A stretch of DNA of 7,871 nucleotides from positions 1-7,871 of the forward strand of contig JAGWYX010000142.1 in assembly GCA_018969165.1 (NCBI GenBank), given 5' to 3'. Source of the DNA: Verrucomicrobiota bacterium (GTDB lineage: Bacteria; Verrucomicrobiota; Verrucomicrobiia; Limisphaerales; JAGWYX01). A program made the position numbers and the translations under genes. The notes under the pieces were generated by a model, which was not told the DNA's origin, did no database searches, and saw nothing but the letters and a program-made list of their open reading frames with translations. The first letter of the stretch is position 1, and every line of letters begins with the position of its first letter. Shown one piece after another: positions 1 through 5,678 of the stretch.

Positions 1-1
1 G

Positions 2-631
2 TCAGCGCTCGACACTGGTCCGGCTCATCAGCCAATCGAAGTCGGCGCGCTCACCGGGTCGGAAGGGGAAGGGCAGGGGGGCGGCCTCCGGTCGGGCTGG
101 GCGGCGGGTATTGGCAAAGAGCCAGTGATGAAGCGCGGCGTGACCATCGGCGAAGGAGAAGGTGCCGTCGCCGTTATGGTAGGAGGCCGGCAGGTCCAGC
201 CACTCGTTATCGTCGGGTCGATTGATGAAGTAACCGTCGTTGATGCTGTCCGGGTGCTCGTCCAGGAAGACAAAGATCCCTGCCGGGTTCGGAATGGCGG
301 ATGCTTTGAGAAACTGGCGGTAACCCGGGTTGTTCACGTTGGTGTAGCCGTGCATGGCCGGGCCCGCATCGCCGACCATATAGACAAGTCGATCATCATT
401 CTCCCCGGCGTACATCGACCAGGCGAGGGTCAGTTGACGGTGATTGTTCAGGCAAAAGGTCCCTTGGGCCCTGGCTCGGGCGCCGGCCAGCGCGGGCAAC
501 AACAGGCCGCCAAGCAAGGTGATGATGGCCACCACGACGAGTAATTCGACGAGCGTGAACGCGGCCGCAGGAACGGGAACCTGGCAGTCCGGATGTTTGT
601 GCGGTCTGATCATTGGCCTGCAGCTCGTCAT
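2..631 (-). CDS. Prepilin-like (type II secretion/type IV pilin-like) protein with internal deletion
   Basis: A 209-residue protein with a class III prepilin leader: a short polar N-terminus, then FTLVELLVVVAIITLLGGLL at residues 25-44, with the conserved Glu at +5 of the mature protein (E29). The residue before the cut is Ala24 rather than the usual Gly. PilD-type peptidase would cleave and methylate it and the helix would sit in the inner membrane or a pseudopilus. The C-terminal half has the family's signature run FVFLDEHPDSINDGYF (about residues 121-136) and the SFADGH box (about 159-164). From memory of verrucomicrobial relatives, the RLVY segment (about residue 81) is normally followed by some 65-80 residues with an RCPAD motif before the MVGDAG segment; here RLVY runs straight into MVGDAG near base 379/380, so an in-frame loss is likely. 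Met7 (611-613) is an alternative start. A GGAG lies about 12 bases before the chosen ATG. The specific role of these abundant proteins is unknown. Confidence 0.88.
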   Translation of the reverse strand: MTSCRPMIRPHKHPDCQVPVPAAAFTLVELLVVVAIITLLGGLLLPALAGARARAQGTFCLNNHRQLTLAWSMYAGENDDRLVYMVGDAGPAMHGYTNVNNPGYRQFLKASAIPNPAGIFVFLDEHPDSINDGYFINRPDDNEWLDLPASYHNGDGTFSFADGHAALHHWLFANTRRPARPEAAPLPFPFRPGERADFDWLMSRTSVER

Positions 632-678
632 TGCACCCGGATGCTCCGTGTGTCAGAATACCGGCGTGTGCACCCCGG

Positions 679-707
679 AGTTTACGGTACCGCGGCGAAG
701 GTGTCAA
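679..707 (-). promoter_or_regulatory. Sigma-70-type promoter for the prepilin-like gene
   Basis: On the minus strand, TTGACA (702-707, perfect -35) is followed after exactly 17 bases by TAAACT (679-684, four of six matches to TATAAT). Transcription would start near 672, giving a leader of about 40 bases before the ATG at 631. The -35 box touches the left edge of the neighbouring palindromic element. Seen in sequence; activity is inferred. Confidence 0.55.
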
Positions 708-711
708 AAGT

Positions 712-776
712 GGGGTCAGTCCCGCATAACTGCATGTCGGCCGGCAGGCGATATGCGGTTATGCGGGACTGACCCC
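712..776. repeat. Long near-perfect palindrome, REP/MITE-like element
   Basis: Left arm 712-735 (begins GGGGTCAGTCCCGCATAAC) and right arm 753-776 are reverse complements at 23 of 24 positions; the single mismatch (731/757) would be a U-G pair in RNA. Four more pairs (736-739 with 749-752, one of them G-U) extend the stem to 28 pairs around a 9-base loop (740-748). AAAAGT at 706-711 and ACTTTT at 790-795 could be remnants of a still longer element. It codes for nothing obvious. From memory, similar GGGGTCAGTCCCGC palindromes are scattered in Verrucomicrobiota and some other genomes, sometimes near IS200-like (RAYT) transposases; no such transposase is in this window. It lies in the divergent promoter region and could also act as a structured leader or bidirectional transcription barrier. 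Confidence 0.8.
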
Positions 777-786
777 GGCCGGGTGG

Positions 787-815
787 GGAACTTTTTCGCG
801 CCTGACGGCTCCTAT
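787..815 (+). promoter_or_regulatory. Possible ECF-type promoter of the sigma factor gene
   Basis: GGAAC followed by a T-run (787-796) matches the typical ECF -35 motif. About 16-17 bases downstream is TCCTAT (810-815), a possible but poor -10. Transcription would begin 10-15 bases before the ATG at 833, giving a very short leader. An autoregulated ECF operon usually has such a site just upstream. The -35 is convincing, the -10 is not. Confidence 0.35.
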
Positions 816-832
816 CCTCGGCGGCGAGCCGT

Positions 833-1363
833 ATGACTCCTGACCCGGACTTTGAAGGCCTGGTGACCACTTATTATTCCAGCCTTTACCAATTCGCCTT
901 CAGCTTGACTCGGATCGAGGCGGAGGCTTGCGATCTGACCCAACACACCTTTTACGTCTGGGCCAGCAAAGGACATCAGTTGCGAGATAAGTCCAAGGTC
1001 AAGACCTGGTTGTTTACCACCTTGCACCGGGCATTTCTCGATAAGCACCGCCGGCAAACCCGGTTTACTCACCACGAACTGGAGGCGGTCGAGCACGAAT
1101 TACCGAATATCGACGCGGAGAGCTTCAGCCGGGTGGATACGTCGGCGGTGCTCGAAGCGCTCGGGCAACTGGACGAGGTTTTCCAAGCCCCCGTGACGCT
1201 GTTCTACCTGAAGGATCACTCCTACCTGGAAATCGCGGAGATCCTGAATATTCCACTAGGGACTGTCAAATCGCGCATCTCGCGCGGGATCGCCCGGCTT
1301 CAGCAGCACCTGCTGATCGACGAGCGTCCACAGCACCCCTCTGGAAGGACGCCTCATGGATAA
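833..1363 (+). CDS. ECF-family RNA polymerase sigma factor
   Basis: A 176-residue protein with the two-domain plan of an ECF sigma factor. Region 2 spans about residues 7-75, with the core-binding/-10 helix around DLTQHTFYVWA (34-44) and the VKTWLFTTLHRAFLDKHRR stretch (56-74). A short acidic linker follows, then region 4 at about 105-160 with a helix-turn-helix LEIAEILNIPLGTVKSRISRG (132-152) for the -35 element. The length is normal for the class. No Shine-Dalgarno is visible; the ATG is chosen because no in-frame start lies close upstream and it gives the usual short N-terminus. The end overlaps the next gene by 8 bases, so the two are translationally coupled. It probably directs core polymerase to a small regulon, including its own promoter, and is held inactive by the downstream membrane protein. 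The nearest gene outside the operon is the divergent prepilin gene, a possible but unproven target. Confidence 0.93.
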   Translation: MTPDPDFEGLVTTYYSSLYQFAFSLTRIEAEACDLTQHTFYVWASKGHQLRDKSKVKTWLFTTLHRAFLDKHRRQTRFTHHELEAVEHELPNIDAESFSRVDTSAVLEALGQLDEVFQAPVTLFYLKDHSYLEIAEILNIPLGTVKSRISRGIARLQQHLLIDERPQHPSGRTPHG

Positions 1364-2105
1364 GCGGCAAGCCCAGGAAATCCTGATTCGCTATCGACCG
1401 GGTCTGGATGATGCCTCAGAGCCGGAGATGCAGCAGGCACTCGAGCTGGTCCGGCGCGATCCGGAGTTAGCGCACTGGCTCGCACAGCAACAGGCGGCGT
1501 ATGTGGCGATCGGCGCGCGGTTGCGGGTGATCGCGCCACCAAGGGGTCTAAGGGAGCAGATCATTTCCGAGCGATACCTCCACCGCAGTCCGGATTGGCC
1601 GCGGAGATTGGTGCTGCCCGCAATCGCGATTGCGGGCCTGGCGTGCTGCCTCCTGCTGTTATGGCCGCGACCGATGGGGGCCGCCGCCTTCAGCGCCTTC
1701 CGCGATCGGATGGTCCGTTCCGGCTTGCGCGACTATCGAATGGACGTGTTGACGGGCGACCTGAAGCGTATCCGGGATTACCTGACGCGGAAGCGGAGTG
1801 ACGGCGATTTCGTCTTGACCGCCGGCTTGGAAAAACTATCTCCCATCGGATGCGCGCTCCGGACCTGGCACGGACAACGAGCGGCGATGGTCTGTTTCGA
1901 CGGCGGCGCGAACAAGGTCTTGTTTCTTTATGTCATCGATCGAGCAGCCGTCTCCGGTCCGCCTGCCACCGACGTGCCGGAGTTGGCGACGGTGAGCAAG
2001 CTGATGACAGCCAGTTGGAGTCGCGGGGACAAGGTTTACGTGCTGGCCGGCGAGGTTGACCAGGAGTCATTGCGGCGGTACGCGCTAGAAAGTGGAGGAC
2101 CCTGA
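1356..2105 (+). CDS. Probable single-pass membrane anti-sigma factor
   Basis: A 249-residue protein coupled to the ECF sigma gene: its ATG lies inside the last codons of that gene and is preceded by AAGGA at 1345-1349 with a 6-base spacing, one of the few good ribosome sites here. The layout is a cytoplasmic helical N-terminus (residues 1-84, with RRDPELAHWLAQQQAAY as a likely sigma-contact helix), one membrane helix at about 85-103 (LVLPAIAIAGLACCLLLLW), and an extracytoplasmic domain of about 145 residues. This is the usual topology of anti-sigma factors in sigma/anti-sigma pairs. There is no HxxxCxxC zinc motif, so it is not a ZAS-type protein. The outer domain has two cysteines, C166 (in GCALRTWHGQ) and C180 (in MVCFDGG), which could form a disulfide. 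No catalytic motif is seen. Role inferred from topology and position rather than clear sequence similarity. Confidence 0.7.
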   Translation: MDKRQAQEILIRYRPGLDDASEPEMQQALELVRRDPELAHWLAQQQAAYVAIGARLRVIAPPRGLREQIISERYLHRSPDWPRRLVLPAIAIAGLACCLLLLWPRPMGAAAFSAFRDRMVRSGLRDYRMDVLTGDLKRIRDYLTRKRSDGDFVLTAGLEKLSPIGCALRTWHGQRAAMVCFDGGANKVLFLYVIDRAAVSGPPATDVPELATVSKLMTASWSRGDKVYVLAGEVDQESLRRYALESGGP

Positions 2106-2125
2106 GTCTTGCGGATGCGGCCCGG

Positions 2126-2205
2126 AACCGTAGCAGCCGAGGTAAGTCGGCCCTAACCGCCTCTGGCCAAAGCGTGAACGGACTCACGTCCGCTGCTACC
2201 CGGTT
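2126..2205. repeat. Imperfect palindromic intergenic repeat (GTAGCAGC type)
   Basis: GTAGCAGC with following bases (2130-2150) pairs with a right arm ending GCTGCTAC (2179-2199): 17 of 21 positions match. AACC (2126-2129) and GGTT (2202-2205) may extend it outside. The loop is about 28 bases. It starts 20 bases after the anti-sigma stop codon and lies between converging genes. From memory, elements with GTAGCAGC...GCTGCTAC ends recur between genes of Verrucomicrobiota; copy number in this genome cannot be judged from one window. There is no T-run, so a classical intrinsic terminator is not supported, though the fold could protect mRNA 3' ends. Confidence 0.6.
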
Positions 2206-2396
2206 GAGCGGCCCGCCGCGTTGGGTGTAGAACCTGCGTACGGGCCGTAAGCCGGGAGAGATGGCATCATGCTGCCGTCCGCCAATTAATGGACCGTGAC
2301 TCGCGGTCCCTCCCGCTCGGTGCGGGCGGTTGATGCGGTGGAGGCGTCCTCCTCCGCGGGCTCACGGGCAGGCGCGGCCGCGATCAGAGACTTTCC
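2206..2396. other. Gene-free convergent spacer with GC-rich hairpins
   Basis: No convincing coding sequence. Two adjacent perfect small hairpins stand out: GGACCG (2291-2296) with CGGTCC (2304-2309) around a 7-base loop, and CCCGC (2312-2316) with GCGGG (2322-2326) around a 5-base loop. A weaker 7-base pair, CGGCCCG (2209-2215) with CGGGCCG (2241-2247), encloses a 25-base loop. The position between the plus-strand sigma operon and the minus-strand unit suggests a role in ending transcription from both sides, but no U-tract follows any of the stems. Confidence 0.4.
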
Positions 2397-2765
2397 CTAA
2401 ACCTCTTCAAAAACACGGCGGGTTTTGGGATGACACACGGTTTGCATCGCCAATACCCGCCGTTGCGTCCCTTCCACCCGGAAGGAACGTCTCAGGACGA
2501 TTTTGGTCGAAGGGGCGTAAGCGATTTCCGAGGTTTTGATCAAATTACCGTTGTCGCTATTGCGGCTGCGTTTGGTTCGTTGGGCCTTGGATTTCGCCGC
2601 CGCCAGCCCCGGCAACAACAGCGACACCAAAATCGCGATAGTAGCGATGACGACCAACATCTCGATTAACGTGAAACCGGGCTCGGCTTCAAACTCCGTC
2701 CGGTCGCGGACGGGGCAAGTGGCCGGCAGATGTGTCGAGGTGGCGGAGATTCGACGCCAACCTCG
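2397..2765 (-). pseudogene. Prepilin N-terminal domain remnant
   Basis: The frame carries an intact class III prepilin signal and helix, GFTLIEMLVVIATIAILVSL (G codon at 2676-2678), with the conserved Glu at +5, followed by LLPGLAAAKSKAQRTK as in many verrucomicrobial prepilins. After that the usual SNLKQ-type segment and the rest of the protein are missing: only about 55 basic, unrelated-looking residues follow before TAG (2397-2399). Upstream, no ATG, GTG or TTG exists in frame between the end of the preceding sigma gene and the prepilin motif; the nearest is an ATG at 2913-2915, about 150 bases inside that gene, which would give an 80-residue leader. The lack of a start and the short, non-family tail argue for a decayed or truncated copy. 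A rare non-ATG start, or a genuine mini-pilin, is the alternative. It directly follows the membrane sigma factor gene on the same strand. Confidence 0.6.
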
Positions 2766-2767
2766 AC

Positions 2768-4306
2768 TCAGCGCCGGCCGAAGTCCACTCCGGATTGGTC
2801 CGTGCCGGAAGTTCTCGCCGGCGTTTTGCGATGGAGCCGCTGATTGAGAAGGACTCCGACGGCGATCAAGGCGGCCAGGGCTGCGATGGAGGTATTCAGT
2901 CCGATCAGGGTCCATCGCCGCGCGGTCGGGTTGATCGGCGAGTTGATCATCCAACTGGCCCAGCGCAGGTCAACGGTCAGCAGGCTCAGCCCCAGCGCGA
3001 CCAGCGGTGCCAGGAGCGATAGCCACGGAAAACGCTCCGGCCCTTTCGAGCAAAGCCCGGCGGCGGAGCCAAATACGCTCAGGGCCATGGTGACGACCAG
3101 GGCGGCAGCGACCCAGTCGTGATGTTGTGCGGCCAACACGACCGCAAACGCGACCGAGCCGACGATGCTGCCCCCCAAGGTCGCATACATGCCCCGCCGG
3201 GCCTGCGCTGGGGAAACCCGCCGCAGATTCGCCAGGACCGCCTCCGGCGATACGTAAGTCCCATCTTCGATCTGGATTTGCCGTTGACGTCGATTGGACC
3301 GGAGGATGAATGCGAACAATCCAACTAGATAGGCGAGGACCAAGCCGATGATCAATGCCGCAAACCCGCCCGGATGTGCTGGCAACAATCGCTTTCCAAC
3401 CGTCATTACCAAGGTCATCGCCACAAACATGGCGAACACCAACGCAAAGGCCCATCCGCTTTGTCGCTTCATGAATTGACGTTCGCGCGGCGACCTGGTG
3501 TTTTCGATGCTCGCCTTTACGCCGATGTAAGCACCGAGCAGTCCGATCAGCGGTCCGAGCACCGCGCCGGAAGCCAGGGTGGCACCGGCGGATTTGGCGG
3601 CGGCCGACCCCTTGGCCGCTTCCATCGCCAGGCCCGCGGCAGTGGCTTGCGGCCCGATGGCCGGCAAAGACACCAGCACCGCGAGGGTGAAGGCCTTGCC
3701 GGGCCGGGTATTCCGCAGGGTGGTTTCGACGAATGAGGCCATCTGCTCCCGCAGGAGCGCCCTGCCCCGGGACAGGCGCTGCTTGACGGCATCCTGCGAA
3801 AGGTCGAGCGCGGTGGCGACCTGGTCCACCGATTGTTGCTCGCGGTAGAACAGGATCAGCGGCTCGCGGTAAGTTTCCGGGAGTTCCGACAAGGTTCGCC
3901 AAAGAAGGGCCTCCTCTTCGCGCGTGATGGCCTGGTCCCGTGGGTTGGGTCGCGGCGAGGTGGGTTCGGCGACCGTTTCCAGGGGCGCCGCGAGGCGGGT
4001 GGCGTCGCGCAGTTCGCGGCGGAGAGAATTGTTGATGAGGTTCCGCGCAATGCCACAGAGCCAGGACCGGAAGCGTGCGCGATCCCGCAGTTGGCCAAGG
4101 TTCCTCCAGGCGGTTAGAAAAATTTCCTGGGCCAGGTCTTCGCTGCGCGCCAGGTCCCCGCATGCGCTGTAAGCCAGCGAACACACCAGCGACTGGTGGC
4201 GGGTCACGAGGTGACCGAAGGCCTCCCGGTCCCCGCCCAGGCAGCGCTCCAACAGTTCGACATCTCCGCCGGCTTCCATGGTCGGAACTGAGTAGATTGG
4301 CATCAT
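2768..4306 (-). CDS. ECF sigma factor fused to a multi-pass membrane domain
   Basis: About 512 residues from the ATG at 4304-4306. Region 2 of an ECF sigma factor is at about 15-98 (LLERCLGGDREAFGHLV, SEDLAQEIFLTAWRNL, RFRSWLCGIARNLINN) and region 4 at about 130-188, with the helix-turn-helix around VDQVATALDLSQDAVKQRLS (160-179). From about residue 205 the protein becomes a membrane domain. Hydrophobic stretches are near 205-227 (weak), 248-264, 284-304, 313-335, 377-393, 398-418, 426-446 and 467-487. Arg/Lys-rich loops (RSPRERQFMKR, RSNRRQRQ) and the basic C-terminus fit eight helices with both ends in the cytoplasm. Sigma factors with C-terminal membrane extensions are known in Planctomycetota, Acidobacteriota and Verrucomicrobiota; the tail probably replaces a separate anti-sigma, and none is encoded beside it. 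Starts are uncertain: ATG at 4277-4279 gives 503 residues and begins closer to the sigma fold; no Shine-Dalgarno supports either. Confidence 0.9.
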   Translation of the reverse strand: MMPIYSVPTMEAGGDVELLERCLGGDREAFGHLVTRHQSLVCSLAYSACGDLARSEDLAQEIFLTAWRNLGQLRDRARFRSWLCGIARNLINNSLRRELRDATRLAAPLETVAEPTSPRPNPRDQAITREEEALLWRTLSELPETYREPLILFYREQQSVDQVATALDLSQDAVKQRLSRGRALLREQMASFVETTLRNTRPGKAFTLAVLVSLPAIGPQATAAGLAMEAAKGSAAAKSAGATLASGAVLGPLIGLLGAYIGVKASIENTRSPRERQFMKRQSGWAFALVFAMFVAMTLVMTVGKRLLPAHPGGFAALIIGLVLAYLVGLFAFILRSNRRQRQIQIEDGTYVSPEAVLANLRRVSPAQARRGMYATLGGSIVGSVAFAVVLAAQHHDWVAAALVVTMALSVFGSAAGLCSKGPERFPWLSLLAPLVALGLSLLTVDLRWASWMINSPINPTARRWTLIGLNTSIAALAALIAVGVLLNQRLHRKTPARTSGTDQSGVDFGRR

Positions 4307-4353
4307 CACGCATGGGTGGCTAAAAGCGAGCAAAAGGTGACGGGTTTTAATTC

Positions 4354-4382
4354 TTGAACCGGCGCGTGGATTCGCCTACAGG
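4354..4382 (+). promoter_or_regulatory. Possible promoter of the NagX-like gene
   Basis: TTGAAC (4354-4359) is followed after 17 bases by TACAGG (4377-4382), 30 bases before the ATG at 4412. The boxes match the sigma-70 consensus only partly (four and three of six), so this is tentative. It lies in the 105-base divergent spacer shared with the membrane sigma gene, for which I see no clear promoter. Confidence 0.3.
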
Positions 4383-4411
4383 TTTGGCTATCAACCCGAT
4401 TGCTTTGTCGC

Positions 4412-5548
4412 ATGAACCAGACCGCCACCGCGCCCGCCTCGACGTCCGAAACCAAAACCGTCGGCCCACGCCTGCTCTCGCTGGATGCCCTCCGCGGTTT
4501 TGACATGTTCTGGATCATCGGCGCCGACGAGCTGGTCCACGGCCTGCGCAAACTGAGCGACGCCGGCCTGATCCAATCCCTGGCCGACCAGCTCGAGCAT
4601 AAGGCTTGGCAAGGTTTCCATTTCGAGGACCTGATCTTCCCGATGTTCGTCTTTATGGTGGGCATTTCCCTGGTGTTCTCCCTGACCCGGACGATCGCCC
4701 AGGAGGGCCGCGCCGGAGCCTTGAAACGCATCGTGCGCCGAACCGTGCTGCTGTACCTCCTGGGCGTCTTTTACTATGGCGGGTTTGGCACCCCCTTCGA
4801 GCGGATTCGGCTGCTGGGGGTCCTCCAGCGAATCGCCCTCTGTTACGGTTTTGCCGCTGTGCTCTTTTGTTATCTCAAACCCAAGGGCCTGGTCGCCGCC
4901 TGCGTGGGACTGCTGGTCGGCTACTGGGCGCTGATGACCTTTGTGCCGGTGCCGGGGGTGGGCGCCGGGAATTTTGCCGAAGGTAAGAACCTGACGAACT
5001 ACCTCGACAAGCAATACCTGCCGCTGCGGAAATGGGACGGAGACCACGACCCGGAAGGCTTGCTCAGCACCTTACCGGCCATTGCCACTTGCCTTCTGGG
5101 CGTGTTCGCCGGTTTGCTCCTCGGGAGTAAGTCCGTGCCGGAACAGAAAAAGGTCGGGCTCCTTGTCGGTGCCGGCGTGGCGGGCGTGGCCCTGGGCTGG
5201 CTGTGGGGCTTCCAGTTCCCGGTGATCAAGAAGATTTGGACTTCCTCTTATGTGCTCGTCGCCGGCGGTTACAGCGCCTTGCTGCTGGCGTTGTTTTACC
5301 AGGTGATCGATGTCTGGAAGTGCCAGTGGTGGGCGCGGCCGTTCGTCTGGGTCGGCATGAACCCGATCACCATCTATATGGCGGTGAACCTGGTCGATTT
5401 TGGAAAGATCGCTGAACGATTCGTTGGGGGCGATCTCAATCAGCGCTTCGGAGCGGGGGGCGACCTGGCCGTTGCGATTGCCAGCCTGGCGCTGGTGTTC
5501 GGGTTTTGCCATTTTCTCTATCGACGGAAGATCTTCCTACGGCTGTAG
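4412..5548 (+). CDS. DUF5009/NagX-type membrane acyltransferase (HGSNAT-like)
   Basis: A 378-residue integral membrane protein with about ten hydrophobic helices. It carries the hallmarks of the bacterial relatives of human heparan-alpha-glucosaminide N-acetyltransferase: LLSLDALRGFDMFWIIG (residues 21-37), EHKAWQGFHFEDLIFPMFVF (62-81), RLLGVLQRIALCYG, DPEGLLSTLPAIATCLLGVFAG and the late KKIWTSSYVL. His63 sits where the acetyl-accepting catalytic histidine of HGSNAT lies, just before the W-G-F-x(4)-DLIFP motif, so the active site looks intact. Family members are thought to move acetyl groups from cytoplasmic acetyl-CoA to amino sugars on the outer face; in bacteria (NagX) they cluster with GlcNAc use. 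Here no nag genes are visible, so substrate is unknown. The start at 4412 is preferred over an in-frame TTG at 4400, which has no support. The neighbours downstream are exported sugar-type enzymes, 130 bases away. Confidence 0.9.
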   Translation: MNQTATAPASTSETKTVGPRLLSLDALRGFDMFWIIGADELVHGLRKLSDAGLIQSLADQLEHKAWQGFHFEDLIFPMFVFMVGISLVFSLTRTIAQEGRAGALKRIVRRTVLLYLLGVFYYGGFGTPFERIRLLGVLQRIALCYGFAAVLFCYLKPKGLVAACVGLLVGYWALMTFVPVPGVGAGNFAEGKNLTNYLDKQYLPLRKWDGDHDPEGLLSTLPAIATCLLGVFAGLLLGSKSVPEQKKVGLLVGAGVAGVALGWLWGFQFPVIKKIWTSSYVLVAGGYSALLLALFYQVIDVWKCQWWARPFVWVGMNPITIYMAVNLVDFGKIAERFVGGDLNQRFGAGGDLAVAIASLALVFGFCHFLYRRKIFLRL

Positions 5549-5601
5549 CCGTTTGCTGCCCCATGAGCTGCTGGCGCGGAGTTCCTTACGTGCGCGATCC
5601 A

Positions 5602-5635
5602 GGTGGCTTGCCGGGCGGAACCAGCCCGGTCCACC
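5602..5635 (+). other. Intergenic hairpin between the NagX-like and SMP-30 genes
   Basis: CCGGGC (5611-5616) pairs with GCCCGG (5624-5629) around a 7-base loop, and GGTGG (5602-5606) pairs with CCACC (5631-5635) outside it: 11 pairs with one internal loop. It could be an RNA-level attenuator or weak terminator, but no T-run follows. The rest of the 130-base gap shows nothing I can name. Confidence 0.35.
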
Positions 5636-5678
5636 GGTGACGGAAGGGTGCAACGCGCGTCTCTCACGAATCAACCTT

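Noticed and set aside
712..776. Rho-independent terminator
   Set aside because: The stem is far longer than usual, lies upstream of both divergent genes rather than after a gene, and is not followed by a T-run.
444..836. Plus-strand open frame across the palindrome
   Set aside because: It is antisense to the prepilin start and reads through the repeat; such frames arise from the palindrome itself.
2330..2539. Plus-strand open frame of 69 codons in the convergent spacer
   Set aside because: Basic, low-complexity translation, antisense to the prepilin remnant, no ribosome site; no support beyond being open.
2970..4313. Minus-strand open frame of 447 codons
   Set aside because: Shifted frame of the sigma-membrane fusion gene; Arg/Gly/Pro-rich with no recognisable domain.
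4307..4333. TTG start for the sigma-membrane fusion
   Set aside because: It adds nine residues with no similarity to sigma factors and has no ribosome site; ATG codons follow closely.
5400..5678. N-terminal extension of the SMP-30 protein
   Set aside because: It would overlap the acyltransferase gene and place 93 unrelated residues before a clear signal peptide.
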